Origin: Purshia tridentata
Taxonomy: Eukaryota; Streptophyta; Magnoliopsida; Rosales; Rosaceae
Direction of reading: 5' to 3'
Assembly: GCA_003254885.1 (NCBI GenBank)
Contig: QANT01003325.1
Coordinates: 83,521 to 147,520, forward strand
DNA: 64,000 nucleotides
Part shown: piece by piece, positions 38,366 to 52,100 of the stretch
How the letters are laid out: each line of letters starts with the position of its first letter
How positions within the stretch are numbered: position 1 is the stretch's first letter
Position numbers and translations under genes: made by a program
The notes under the pieces: model-generated
Seen by the model: the letters and a program-made list of their open reading frames with translations, nothing else
What the model was told of the DNA's origin: nothing
The model's database searches: none

Positions 38366-41300
38366 ATGGCCACCGTTGCTCCTCCTGCGGATCGTATCCT
38401 ATTCTATTTAACCATATGTGTTTTGTTCTGGTTTTTCCTATCTGGATTATCTCTATTTGGATCTGTTTTTCTGTGATTGGTTTTGGATCAAACTGGATCT
38501 TCTATGCTTTTGTTGTTATTGGTTTCTGTTGAACGTGTAGATCGCAGTATGACTTTTGTTTTGGGATGCTTTGTTTTTGTTTTCTGGATTTTTAGGTTGA
38601 TTTGTGGTATTTGAGAACGTGTCTGGAACTTTATGGCTGTGTGCTGTTGCATGGATTTGTGTTTGTAAAAATTGAAGTTACTCTTATAGTTTTGCTCAAT
38701 TTTTGAAAACGGATATGCATCGACTTTGAATTTTTTTTTGGTTTCGTTTAGTAAGTAATTTTTTTGAAGGATTGTTTCAATTGTCGGTTTCATATTTGGT
38801 GATTCTGTGTCTTTTCAGTTTTCACTCGGTTTTTTCTCGTAACTTGTGGATTGCTTTATTGAAATTGAGTATTGGATTTGTACCCTTGCCTTCAATTATG
38901 GCAACTGCTTCAGGGTCGGGACTCACTTTTTTTGATTGTTTGATTGTGTATTAATTACAATATGTGCAGTGTAACGGATACTTTCAACTAGATGTTGTTT
39001 TTTACGTCCCCCTAAAAGTATGTGCTTCCTTTACCTTTTCTTATCTTTAGAAGCAGCAGATTTGCTACAGAAGTTGTCATTAGATTCTCAAACCAAGACC
39101 CTGGAAATTCCTGAGCCTACCAAGAAGGTACTATGCATTTTTTAGTAGTTTATTGTATATAATATACTATTTTGACTACTGTTTATCACATTATGTTTTG
39201 AATATAATCTCAGTTTCAAGTTCTTGATTTGTATTGATAATTTTCTGGGACCTAAAATAAAAGATAATTGTTTGCTGATGTTAATTGGAACATGACAACG
39301 TATTCTCAAACTGCATGTTGAAACATTTAATGGTTTATCTGATATGTTATTCTAAGGTTAATTTCCTTTTCCATGCAGCCTTCTGTCAATCAGTATGGAT
39401 CCATTGATTCTGGCAATGCTGCAAATGGTCAGATCCCATCAGAGCGCTCTGTGACCCCATTGTTACCTGATTTTATGGATCCATCGATATGCTATCTCCC
39501 AAATGGGTATCCATCTACTGCTTATTATTATGGAGGTGAGTTGATGGTGAACTCTGTGCTTGAGATTGGTTTATTGGTGGGTTGCTAAGTTCTTGAATTC
39601 ACGTCTTATTATATGGATGTTCCTGTGAATATCTTGTAGGCTATGATGGGACTGGCAATGAGTGGGATGACTACTCGAGATATGTAAATCCTGATGGAGT
39701 AGAGATGACTTCTGTAAGTTATTTTTTTCCTGTTGGGGGTAATGTTCTCATGGTGTCTGTTCGATTTGGGTCTCATATGAGTACTCTCATTGTTTCAAAT
39801 TTATAATTTTAATTTGATTTGATTTTTAGGGAGTTTATGGGGATAACGGGTCTCTTATGTACCACCATGGTTATGGGTATGCACCGTATGGCCCATATTC
39901 GCCAGCAGGTTCCCCAGTCCCAACTATGGGAAATGATGGTCAGTTATATGGGCCTCAACACTACCAATACCCTCCTTATTTCCAGCCGCTGACTCCAACC
40001 AGTGGTCCGTACACCCCTAGTCCTGCTGCTCCACAAAGTGAGGTCTCAACCTCTGTGGCTGCTGACCAAAAGCCTCTACCTGTGGAAACCGCTAATGGGA
40101 TTTCAAATGGCATTGCAAATGGTGGAAATGTGAAAGGAAATAATGGGTCAGCTCCCTTACCAACATATCAAAACTCGTCTTTCAACTCTAATGGTTCATA
40201 TGGAAGGGGTGCTTTGCCAGCGCGTGTTCCCACTCCTGGATACCAGGACCCAAGATTTGGTTTTGATGGTTTACGTTCGCCTCTTCCATGGTTAGATGGC
40301 CCACTTTTTTCAGATGGGCAGCCTAGGCCTGTGACAAGTACAACAATTACTTCAATCTCAAATGGCAATAACATTCCATCTTCAAGGAATCAGAATTACC
40401 GTCCAAATTCTCACTTCATGGTATGATCTACACATCCTCAATTTACCGTTTTAATTTTCAGTTTTGTGGTCTTTGGGGTGTAGATGGTGTATTTGATAAC
40501 GGAAAATGTGCTATTGTAATCACTAGTGGAAATGTCATCAGGCTGTCTGACATGATGGTTCTATTTTGGACTTGGAAAACATGCAAGGTCAACCTGTAGG
40601 TTGGTTCTAGCCTAGTTTTATACAATTGAAATCTTGTAATTGGAGTGGAAGTCTTAAGTTGGATTTCATTTAGCTAGTTGAAGTTAACAGATTATATAGG
40701 ATGCTAATAAATGTATTGTTAATGTTTAGTCTGACTATTGAGATTGAGTGTTCTATTGAAACTTTTTCACGTTAGATATACTAACCCTTATGAATTTCAT
40801 TTATTTGATCCCACAGGGTTTGCACCACCCAAGACCGATGTCTGGAATGGGTACAGCTCAAGGGTTTATAAATAGGATGTACCCGAACAAGCTGTATGGT
40901 CAGTATGGAAACACAGTTAGATCTGGTATGGGATTTGGATCTCATGGTTATGATTCACGAACCAGTGGACGCACATGGCTGGCTGTTGACAGCAAGTATA
41001 ATAAACCCAGGGGAAGAAATGGTGGTTACTATGGATATGGTAATGAGAACATGGATGGCTTAAATGAACTCAACAGGGGACCTCGTGCAAAGGGCGCCAA
41101 GAACCAAAAGGGTTTTGCTCCTAGTGCATTAGCAATCAAGGGGCAGAATGTGCCAACTAATCTTATTAATGATGAGGAAAAGGATAAAACAAGCGTTCCA
41201 GACCGTGAACAATACAATAGACCAGATTTTCCAGAGGATTATACTGATGCCAAATTCTTCATCATTAAGTCATACAGTGAGGATGATGTCCATAAGAGCA

Positions 41301-42375
41301 TTAAGTATAATGTATGGGCCAGCACGCCAAATGGAAACAAGAAGCTTCATGCGGCATACCAGGAGGCTCAGGAGAAATCTGGAGGCTGCCCTATATTCCT
41401 TCTCTTCTCGGTGAGTATCTTGCCTCCAGGACTTGGGAATTTTATAAGCTTTTCTTATATTTTTAGTAATTTATTTGGTTTCTTTTTTTAAGGTCAATAC
41501 CAGTGGGCAATTTGTTGGCCTTGCTGAGATGTTGGGGCCTGTTGATTTTAACAAGAATTTAGAGTACTGGCAGCAAGACAAATGGAATGGCTGTTTCCCT
41601 GTCAAGTGGCATATTGTTAAAGATGTCCCTAACAGTTTGTTGAAGCACATTACTCTTGAAAATAATGAGAACAAACCTGTGACAAACAGTAGGGACACTC
41701 AGGAGGTAATTTTATTTGCATTGATTCTGCCTTGTTCTTTCCTTTTGAATTTTTGTTGGCCTGACCCTTATGAATATTAATCTTGTGTGTTTATGTAGGT
41801 CAAGCTGGAGCCAGGGCTTAAAATGATTAAAATATTCAAGGAGCATTTAAGTAAAACATGCATTTTGGATGACTTTGGGTTTTATGAGGCTCGCCAGAAG
41901 ACGATTCAGGAGAAGAAGGCTAAGCAACAGCAGTTTCAGAAACAGGCAAATACTCCCTCCATTCCTGTTAATGTTTTCTAGTCATGTTTCATTTTTGTTA
42001 CCTTTATTTTTCATCCCTCGAACAATCAAAGTTAATTATTTGTTTTCTGCCTGCAATGTAGTTTGTTTGCAGACAAATATTTAATAGTTGGAAACACCTA
42101 AAATATGCTTTTACTTTTTGAATAAACCAAAGCAGGTATGGGAAGGAAAGGCCATTGAAGAGAAGAAAGAGGTAGCAAATGGGCAACTGAAAACTCAAAA
42201 GTCATCAGAGGTTCCATCTGATGTGACCAAGGAATCTATTCCAGCAGTGCATGCTGAGGAGGAAGTGAAACTTGCAGAAAACGAATCGATTGCAACTGGA
42301 GATGCCCCAAAGGGTGCTAAGGCAGTTGTGTCAGAGAAGAGGGTTGTAGCAAATGGGGTTGCAAATGGTTGCTAG
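38366..42375 (+). CDS. ECT: YTH-domain m6A reader (ECT), tandem copy A
   Basis: Nine exons: 38366-38393, 39051-39127, 39379-39535, 39640-39713, 39830-40420, 40817-41410, 41493-41705, 41799-41945, 42136-42375, giving 706 residues. A long Tyr/Gly/Pro/Ser-rich disordered N-terminus (1-450) precedes the YTH domain (about 454-592), beginning [17 protein letters not shown]. The aromatic cage that holds the methylated adenine is intact: Trp-476 (NVWAS), Trp-533 (EYWQQ) and Trp-538 (DKWNG). The tail is Lys/Glu-rich. ECT proteins bind m6A in cytoplasmic mRNAs and tune stability and organ growth. The last intron has a GC-AG border (CAG|GCAAAT at 41946). By position it is a co-orthologue of Arabidopsis ECT4. 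Confidence 0.93.
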
Positions 42376-44425
42376 GCTTTGCCTTCCATAAGGGCGGTCC
42401 ATGCTCGGTGCTCTTTGAAAGGTTGCAGTGGAAGTTAGCTGCTATTAATATACGACATAAACTACTGGCCAATTCTCCATATTTGTTGGACCGCCACGAT
42501 GACTGTCACTTGCTTTGCTAGAAAATAGTCAATAATTCGTTGAGGAATGGCAAGTCAATCCCTAGAAGTTGGTGTATGTTGAGGCAGGCAGACAGGCTAG
42601 GGTCTTGGTAGTCTTTTTTAAGTTTCAACCCGAGTTTTCTGTGGGGTCTTTTTTTCATTTACAGTGTTCAGCTGAAGCTCCTAACAGGTTTTGATTGCCT
42701 AGGATTTTGGGTTAAGGGTATCTCTTTCAGTGGCTCTTATATTTTCGATATGTTCTTTTTTTAATTTTTTTCTTCTGTGTTTTTTTTTTAATCTTTTCCC
42801 TTTACTTGTTTGGGTATTTCCTGTCTTGTAAATCTAGATCATCTCCATTGCGGAGCAGGTTTGCTCTTGTATTTGTAAGTGAGCTAGAAGCAAGGTGGGA
42901 AAATATTGCAATATAGTCAGTTTAAGAATTTTACATCTTGTTATCGTCATATGTTATAAACTTATGTCTGTTTTTTTAGACTGAAGTGGCCAGCAACTAA
43001 GGAGAGATGTCGTATCTCTTTGGATAAGTTTTAGGTGAGCAACGCTGGCAATCCTATCATCATATAACAATATTATTATTATTATTTTTATTGAAACAAA
43101 GACTGCTACTTGCCCTGTGCATAACCACCAGTGTTTATATATAGCGTGGCTGATCCACGCTTAAGTTGGATGAGGATGAGGTAATTGAACCTATCATGGA
43201 ATTTTAAAATGAAGGTTTAGAAGTGAAGGGATTTAAAATCCTGAGATTTAATCATTTAACAAGGTTTGGGTAAACAATTTACGTCATGAAATTTAATTAC
43301 AGTATGTGTAAACTTTTTGAATTTAGCTTCAATTACAGTATTTGTATACTTTTTGAATTTAGCTTCAAACAACATTGTATCAAACCAAATTTGCCATTGT
43401 TAATCTAGACCCAAAGTAGAACAAGCAAAGAACAAAACCACAAATCTGCCATTGAACCAAGAAAAGAAAACCACCCATAGAACACGGCCTTGATGTTGTT
43501 CCAAGGCGTGGACGATTCCGCAGATGATGATGATGATGATGACGATGAGCAAACCATCGACCTATCATATGGCTTCGTTTCAAACCAGGGCTCGGCTTTG
43601 AAGTGCGATGCAACGGCGTCGTCTGTGACGGAGAGGTCGGTGGTGAAGTTGGTATTGGAAAGCCATTGACATCGGGACTTGCTTCCAGAAGTTTGGGTAT
43701 CTAAAGATAAGTTCCGTGTAATCACAAATTATGTCTTGATGGGTGATGCCAACTTTACCAACAATGCTTGTCTGGCAACTTTTGCAAACCTAATTAAGTA
43801 GGAAGAGGGGACAAGGGGGTTGCATCCGGGGTCGGATAGGTTAGGGATGACAAAATTCATACCACTCCTCGGCCTATATACACGCTTAATTTAGTAAAAT
43901 AGAATTTTTATAATTATATTTTGATTCTTATGTTATTTTTGTCTTTTAACGTAATAATGTTATTTTATAATTAAAATCCTATAATATAATATGTATTAGT
44001 CTGCTTTTATGAATATATTATGTATTAATAGTATTTTTAATTAAATAATTTTTTAAAATTTTATTAATTATGGTAAATAGGAAGCTGGTGGTGAGAAAGA
44101 AATGTTAGATTTGACCAGAAAAAGAAAAAAGAATGAAAAGTTAGGTGAGTACATCTAACAATTAGTGATATTAATAGAAATACAGTATACAATACTCATT
44201 TGAACACATGTAGGGTATGCATAATGAGTGGGGTCCATCTGGTATCAATCAATGGGGCGGCTAAATTAATTTTAAATGAATTGTAATGATAAATTGTTAG
44301 GGACTCTTGGTCTCGGTGTCTCTCACTTCCTAAAACCCCTAAAACCCTTGTTGAATTTTAAGCAAGCAGAAGCACTGAAGCAGAAGCAGGCATCTCTCTC
44401 TCTCTCCCTCTCTTTTTACTTTGCC
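42376..44425. other. spacer between the two ECT genes
   Basis: Holds the 3' untranslated region of copy A (to about 42900), AT-rich spacer and the promoter of copy B. The minus-strand frame at 43725-43405 (106 codons) contains a Ser run made by a (GAT)n/(CAT)n microsatellite at about 43525-43550 and ends with a hydrophobic stretch. I do not recognise it and cannot support it as a gene, although the stretch 43490-43720 is more GC-rich than its surroundings and could be a gene fragment. Confidence 0.3.
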
Positions 44426-47400
44426 ATGGCCACCGTTTCCCCGCCTGCTCCTGCGGATGGTATCCTTACTTGTGGCTCTTTACCGCTCTCCTTCTCTATA
44501 CTTGCTTTCGGATCAGATTGGTTTTGTGCTTTTCTCTTTTCGTGTTCTTGAATGACAGCTATCTTCTTTATATGGTTCATTCATATATATATATATTTGT
44601 GTGTGTGTGTGTGTGTATGTATGGGGCTGAGATCTGTTTAGGAGTTTTGCATGTAATTAGGGCTTTTCTGTGATAATACCCTAAATTCTTTGATATGAAC
44701 CAGACTGGAGAAAGAAGATTAAAGCTGCTGACTTTTTACTCTTTCAATGGAGTATATTTAATATGCTGTTTTACATTTCCTTCTGCTTTTATCCTTCTTC
44801 TATAGGATTTAGCATGACCCTCTTTTAGTTTGAATTCCCTACTATATTGTATTTCCTTGACGCTATTTTTTTCTATAGAAGCTGCATCCTTGCTGCAGAA
44901 TTTGTCATTAGATTCTCAGGCCAAGGTACCTGATCTTCCTGTCCCCTAACCCCATCGTTCAATCCCTAGATTTCTATCTTCGCTCTTAGTTTTGTGTTCA
45001 TATAATCAATTCCATTATTTAAAAAAATTTCTTTCAATGAGTTTGTGTTTTAAGCTTTATTATAATTTTCATGATTTGAAGCATAATGTTCTGACTGCTA
45101 AGCTCCAGTCATCTGATTGGTCTACGACCTCATTGCTGCAGGATTTTATGGATCCAGCTATGTGCTATCTTCCTAACAGTTATTCATCTTCTGCCTATTA
45201 CTATGGAGGTAATTTTGGCGTGTGTTCTTAGCATTTCATATCTGTTATTGGATTTGGGTTGTTAAAGAGATTGGCTGGAATTTGTTATTCTATTTTTCAC
45301 GTTGAAAACAAATGTACACACCTTTCAGGAATTGGATGCTGTTATGTTTTACATTTTTTTTTTTTTATGGTTTGGGATTGATTTTGTAGGCTATGGTGGA
45401 ACTGGAAATGAGTGGGGCAGCATTTCAAGTTATGTAAGTCCAAACGGCAGCGATATGAATTCTGTAAGTTTTACAATTATAGTCAGTTTTGTCCAGAGCT
45501 GAATTTCTGTTAGTCTGTATGTATGTATCACATTTGTATTTTTCTGTTTGAATTTTCTTACGCTTCTTACATGAGTTCTTATGGAAATATTCACTGAGCA
45601 ATTTTTTGTATCCTGTCATCAGTCTGTATCATGCTTGTTGCATATTTCAGGTTGTCTATGGCGATAATGGGTCTTTTATGTATCATCATGGTTGTGGTTA
45701 TGCACCCTACAGTGCATATTCAACATCAGGGTCTCCAGTTCCAACTGTGGGAAGTGATGGACAGCTATACAGACCTCAGCAGTACCAATATCCTCCTTAC
45801 TTCAAGCAGCTGACTCCTAACAGTGGTTCGCACATCCCTAATTCAGCTGTTCCTTCCCAGGGGGGTGTTTCCACCTCTAAGGATGCTGACCCAAAACCTT
45901 CATCTGTAGGAACACCTAATGGTGTTCTGAGCAGTGTGGGTCTGAAGGGAAATAATCCTTCAGAGTTCTCAAAACCAAAATATCAAAACTCATGGCTAGG
46001 TTTAAAGGATTCCTACAGCGGATACCATAATGAAATATATGGTTTTGATGGTTTGATATCTCCTATCCCATGTTTAGAAGGGCCAACATTTTCAAATGGA
46101 CAGGGTAGGGCAATGACTGGAAATGCAGTCAACAAAACTCGATATTTCAAGAATCAGATTTCTCGACCGAATTCTCAATTCATGGTATGCTAGCTCTATT
46201 GTTTTATTTTGTACCATGTTTTTTTTCCTTGGCTAGCTGAAACAGATATGGATGGGTCTGAGCCAGTTGGGTCAGATGTACATGTAAAATTGATTGAAAT
46301 GTTAATCGGATCAGTTTTTAGATTTAATTAATTTTCTGTTCTAAAGTTTGAACCTAGTACATATTTATGTGAAATTTAAAGGCACTGTGCTCGCTGTTAT
46401 CTAGTTGGTTGAGCAGTGGGTTAATTTTAAGTTTCAGATTCCTCCATTTGAATTCTGTTAGGAAACAAAATAGATAGTAGTGTTTCTCTTGGAGTTGACC
46501 TCACTGGAAAAGTGATTGATCCAAATGCATTGCTATTCTTGTTAATTATCAGTTTTCCATAGGTTACATAACATATGTTGTGTAATGGTTTTATGATTGA
46601 TGGGATGATCTGACTTTGATAGATTGTTCTTGGAGGTGGCCTCTCAAGAATTTCTATTACGTGACTCTGTAGGGTTTGCACCACTCAAGGCTGGGGTACA
46701 GTATGGATACAGCTTATGGGCTTGTGAATGGGATGTACACCAATGAATTCTATGGTCTTAATAGGAACCCGGTTAGACTTGGTATGGGATTTGGATCTAA
46801 TGGTTTTGGTATGCAAAGAAATGGATATGGGTGGATGGCTCTTGAAAACAAGTATAAATCCAGGGGGAGAGGCAGCTCTGTTCACGTTGGTAACCAGGGC
46901 ATTGATGGCTTGGATGAGTTGAACAAGGGACCTAGAAGTAAGAGTTATAAAAGCCAAAAGGGATATTCACCTGATACTGTAGCAGTCAAGGGGTACAACA
47001 TTCCATTGAACAGAGCTAATGATGAGAAGGATACAATTAGCATGATTCCAGAGCGAGAGCATGTGTACAAAGCAGATATCCTTGATGATTACCCAGATGC
47101 TAAGTTCTTCATTATTAAGTCATATAGTGAGGATGATGTTCATAAGAGTGTCAAGTATAATGTTTGGGCCAGCACACCAAACGGAAACAAGAAGCTTAAT
47201 GTAGCATACCAAGAGGCTCAAGATAAATCAGGTGGCTGCCCTGTATTTCTCTTCTTCTCGGTGAGCAACTTGATCCATTGCTTAAGTCTGTTATTTCCTT
47301 GATTGCTTTCCTTGCCTTAACTTTTTTCTTTTTTGTTTATTTAATTTTTCTCTAGGTGAATACCAGTGGTCAATTTGTTGGCCTAGCAGAGATGGCCGGG

Positions 47401-48164
47401 ACTGTTGACTTTAACAAGAGCGTGGAGTATTGGCAACAAGACAAGTGGACTGGCTGTTTCCCTGTTGAGTGGCACATCGTAAAGGATGTACCCAACAGTT
47501 TTCTAAAGCACATTACCCTAGAAAACAATGAAAACAAACCTGTCACAAACAGTAGGGACACTCAAGAGGTATGTTTATTTATTTTCTTCATCTTGTTCTT
47601 TTTTCTCTTTTTCAGTAACAAGACTTGATGTGTTTTTGTAGGTCAACTTAGAGCAGGGGCTTAAAATGATCAAAATATTTAAGGATCATTCCAGTAAAAC
47701 ATGTCTTTTGGATGATTTTGAGTTCTATGAAGCTCGCCAGAAGACAATTCAGGAAAATAAAGCAAAGCAGCAGATGCGGAAACAGGCAGGACTTTTTCCC
47801 CATTACTCATATCCAGTAATCCTTATTTTAATGTTATCTGTGCTATTATACTTCCAGAGCCTGACTGATGCCTCAATAATTGCTCTTAAGTCATTTTGAT
47901 TCGGAGAAATTTATAAATCCCCTTTTTATTGTTTAAATGAAGGTATTGGATGACAAGCCAACTGATGGAAGAAATGATGGGACAGATGAGGCACTCAAAT
48001 CACCGGAATCATTGGGAACTGCCTTAGATTTGATTAAGGAACAAACACCAATTGCTCAAACTGATGAAGAATCGAATCTTGTGGAGAATGGATTAGTTGC
48101 AGAAACTGGAGATGGCTCGAAGGGTCCAAGAACAGTTGTGTCAGAGGCGATTGGAACAAAATAG
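44426..48164 (+). CDS. ECT: YTH-domain m6A reader (ECT), tandem copy B
   Basis: Nine exons: 44426-44459, 44879-44925, about 45103-45208, 45390-45463, 45651-46184, 46673-47260, 47356-47568, 47642-47785, 47943-48164, giving about 653 residues. Intron positions and phases copy those of copy A. The YTH domain (about 408-546) keeps the cage Trp-430, Trp-487 and Trp-492. The N-terminal part is shorter: exon 2 lacks the last ten codons of copy A's exon and exon 3 lacks the first seventeen or so. The start of exon 3 is the least certain border; 45109 and 45142 would also keep frame. The last intron again starts with GC (CAG|GCAGGA at 47786). Both copies look functional. Confidence 0.9.
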
Positions 48165-49159
48165 GCTGCAAAATGGTTGCTAGCTTGTGCATTGCACAAT
48201 AGTGGTTCATTACATTTAAGATTTTCTTCTTTGTAGGAGTTTGTTGAGAGGTTTTGCTGCTTTGAAGAGTATAATTCAGAGTAGAAAGTGATATTTAGAG
48301 ATTGCAGTGTTGTCAGAGTCCCATTCCAATCCCCGGGTCATATATTCTTTGTGCGGTGGGTTGGTTTTAACAATAGTTAGCTCCCATCTCTCTCTTACTG
48401 TTTCCTTCCCGGCCTTGTATTTCAGACATATTTTGTTGCGAAATAGCTCGGCTTTTTTGTTTGTAAGAGTGATGTAAGTTGGGAAGAATTGCAAATAGTT
48501 GAGTTTAAGGGGTTCCTGGATTCAGTGGCTGGCTCCCTTTTTTTATTTTCATACCCTGTTAAGTATGAGTGGCTCTCTTTGACCTGTTTTTTCTCCTTTT
48601 CTGGGCTGTCTTCTACTTGCAACTTAAGAAATAAACAAAATCTGAAAATTTTGAGATCTAATTATTGTATTTTCTCAAGTTCGGTTCAATTCTCGTTAGA
48701 ACATCATTATGTTCTGAAGTTTTGAACAAAAAAAAGGAGTGATAAAAATTATCATTCAAGGAATATAATTAATGGGGTGGGGCGTGATTTACGATTTAAT
48801 GTATAAAGTAACAGATAACAATTTGAGTCTCTTTGAAAGAAAGTGAGGGAAAACCCGAAGTTTGGCTAAGCGGATAAACAAACACAATTGTACTCTTAAA
48901 TGCGGAACTGGAAGTTACCAACAGGGTACATGACATGACGTGTGCGGCTCTTCGATTGACCGACTGTTGTCTCACGTGTGGCATTCTATATTAATTGGAT
49001 AAGATAAGATTGGTTAAGAAGAGGAAATTACTAATTGGTGTACGTTACTTTTTGTACCATCACAAGCTCTCACTGTCTCTCTCTGAGATTAAAGTAAAAT
49101 TAAAAGATTGAGTGAGTTCTCTACTTCTGTGTTCCATTCATCTTGATTCATAAAATTGA
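48165..49159. other. ECT-B 3' flank and BCKDH promoter/leader
   Basis: The first 500 bases are likely the 3' untranslated region and flank of ECT copy B. The rest is the upstream region of the E1 beta gene, with a CT-rich leader at about 49065-49085. No other gene is visible. Confidence 0.35.
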
Positions 49160-52100
49160 ATGGGTAGCAGCAGGCTAATGAAAAGACTGGTTCGATGGGT
49201 TGGTAGGAGGCCATTTTCGACCTCCTCTTCCTCTTGTGATGAAAATATTCTTCAGCAAACTGGGTCTGGAAGTGGGAAATCATTGAACCTCTACTCTGCC
49301 ATCAACCAAGCGCTCCACATCGCCTTGGAAACTGATCCACGGTGCATGCCTTGCCTTGTCTTTCTTAATTTCATTCTTTCTTTTTCTTCTTCCTTCTCCT
49401 TTTTCTTGTTTCACTCTCTCGGAAATGGCTTCAAAATTTTTATTTTTCCTTTCTAATTCAAAATTTAGACCCGATTTTTGCAATCTTCTAATGGTTATTG
49501 GGTTTCTTGCGAATTCAACTGTTTCTTCTAATTTATGTATATAGAGTCGAACTTTTGTATTTAATGTGTGTAATCTATCGCTCAGATGGTAATATGCTTT
49601 CTCTCTACCAAGTACCAACGGTAAACAGTAATGATTCGCAAGAAAATAGGACTGACTTTTGCAGTTTGTTGAAGGTGGTAGAGTACAAGTAGACTGACCA
49701 GAACAACATGTTACCAAGAGTAGTAAAACCGTTCCCTACACAGCTTTTTGACTGCGGAGCTTAAGTGTCTTTAATTACTTTAAGACGAAATCTAAATCTT
49801 ATGAACTTTAAAATTCACAGCTCCCTTCTATTAAAAGTAGCTTGGCTTGTGAATGTATATGCCATAAGTTTCTTAAGATCAAGGAGATAAAAGCTTTTAC
49901 CTTACTTTTGTGCTTTAATATGACGACCGACTTATATATATCCACAGTTTTTATTTTATTTTATTGCAACTTATATCCACATTCTCAAAAGTTAAAAACA
50001 ACTACTTTTCCTGCGTATGAATATTTAATAAAAATGAGTACTGCGGAAGCATCTTTTAGTCTAAGGAATATGAGCCTTTATTTTATTTTATTTTTTTTGT
50101 TAAGTGTTTAACACAAGTACACAACAGATTTTCTCACTGCCTCACAAACCCTCTTAGACAAATTTCCTGCATCATGTCCTCAACTGGTGTCATCTCTAGC
50201 CTTTTCTCTTCAGAATGAGCTTGTGACTAAGAAAGAAACTGAATTAGAGTCAAAATGGTTTTGATGGTTTTTGGTTGCGACATTACAAACCTTCCAACTT
50301 ATTTGATTGTAGTGGTGCTCTTAGACCTTTAATGGAGGTTTTTTTTTTAAGTGTCAAATATTTAATTCAAACTCAAAATTTGATTTTAACAGAGCTCTAG
50401 TGTTTTATTAAGCAGTTTCAATCTATACCATTTAAAATTAATTGAAGCTAGTGATTTAATCTGTTATTTCTGACGTACATGACAGACTTTGGTGCACTAG
50501 TGTAACTAATGTTATATGTTGGATCCTGCAATATACTATATGCATGAATATATAGATTTGTAAAAATATCTAATGAATACTTGCATTAACTTATGTTACT
50601 TTGGATTTATATGACTTACCAGTTACCTCGGCGTGCTTATTTGGTTGTAGATTTAACCAGCTCATTCTTTTCATTTTCTTGCAGTGTTTATGTATTTGGA
50701 GAAGATGTGGGTTTCGGTGGGGTCTTCCGTTGCACAACAGGCTTAGCTGATCGATTTGGTAAAAACAGGGTTTTTAATACCCCTCTTTGTGAACAGGTAT
50801 CTTTATGTCACAGCCTAGTTACTACTTTCACTGGAAACAGAACAGGTATCTCTAAGTGATAAGAATAGGATTCTAAAACTGCAATTCAGTTAACAATATA
50901 CTGTTTTCTAAAAATTGGGTCCTACAAATTTGAGTATCATACAAACCTAGAAATCCTTACCATGTATCCCACTTTGGTAAAATGTACACAAAATAATTCT
51001 GTTATAGTACTAAATTAAAAACTAGTAAAAAACCTTGTAAATATGTCTTTTGTATTCAGTTTCGTTTTTCTTGTCTCCTATTATATAATTGGTACCTCTT
51101 AAGAAAGTCGCATTTGATAACCTCCTTTCTTACTTGTCTTTATACCCAGGGAATTGTAGGATTTGGCATTGGTCTAGCAGCTATGGTAAGTTTGAGGATT
51201 TAGTATTATGCACGAGCTTTAGAATCATACCTCAGTTTGATTTTGCTTTTTCAATTTTTCTTCTCTTCTGATAGCTATGAGCCTAGTTACGTTTTGGTTT
51301 CATCTCACATGATAGGGAAATCGAGCTGTAGCAGAAATCCAATTTGCAGATTATATTTTTCCTGCTTTTGATCAGGCATGCATCCCTGATCCCTTCAGGT
51401 TCTATCATTGCCTCACAAATGATAATTAATTGAGTGACTCTTTATTTGTAGATTGTCAATGAAGCCGCAAAGTTCAGATACCGAAGTGGAAATCAATTTA
51501 ATTGTGGAGGTGAAACTTCGCTGTTTCTTATTATGTTTGAATCTTACTTCCTTCTTTCTTCGTCTCCTCCTATATTGTGCATGATGAAGTTTTTTTATTA
51601 CTATTTACTTCCTAGGCTTAACAATAAGAGCCCCCTATGGAGCTGTGGGGCATGGCGGACATTATCACTCACAATCTCCTGAAGCTTTCTTCTGTCATGC
51701 TCCTGGTATCAAGGTGTCTTCTTCCTTTCAGACATTAGTGTATTTTTTGGGTTATTTTATTCATTTACCCATACACTAACTGAAAAGTGTGAGGGTAAAC
51801 ATGCCATTTTACCCCTACACTAGCCTAGTGGCCTGTGACTTAAAAAGGCAGCAGCACATTAGCCTCTTTAGTTGAAAATGATTTATCATTATCTGTGTTG
51901 AATTTCAGAATAGCCAAGGGCTGTGAGGTTTGCTAGAGGAAATAGGATTACTGTACTTGCTTCTTTTCCTGCTGCCTGAGACTTTTATAAGTTCTAAGGT
52001 CGTTGCACCTTTATTAGATATCTAAAAATTTCTTATTATATAGGTGGTCATCCCTCGAAGCCCACGACAAGCAAAAGGCTTATTGCTTTCCTGCATTCGC

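Noticed and set aside
43405-43725. 106-codon minus-strand frame with a Ser run, between the ECT genes
   Set aside because: The Ser run comes from a trinucleotide microsatellite, no domain is recognised and there are no supporting exons; kept only as a note on the spacer.
49280-49717. 145-codon minus-strand open frame
   Set aside because: It is antisense to exon 1 and intron 1 of the E1 beta gene and resembles nothing known.
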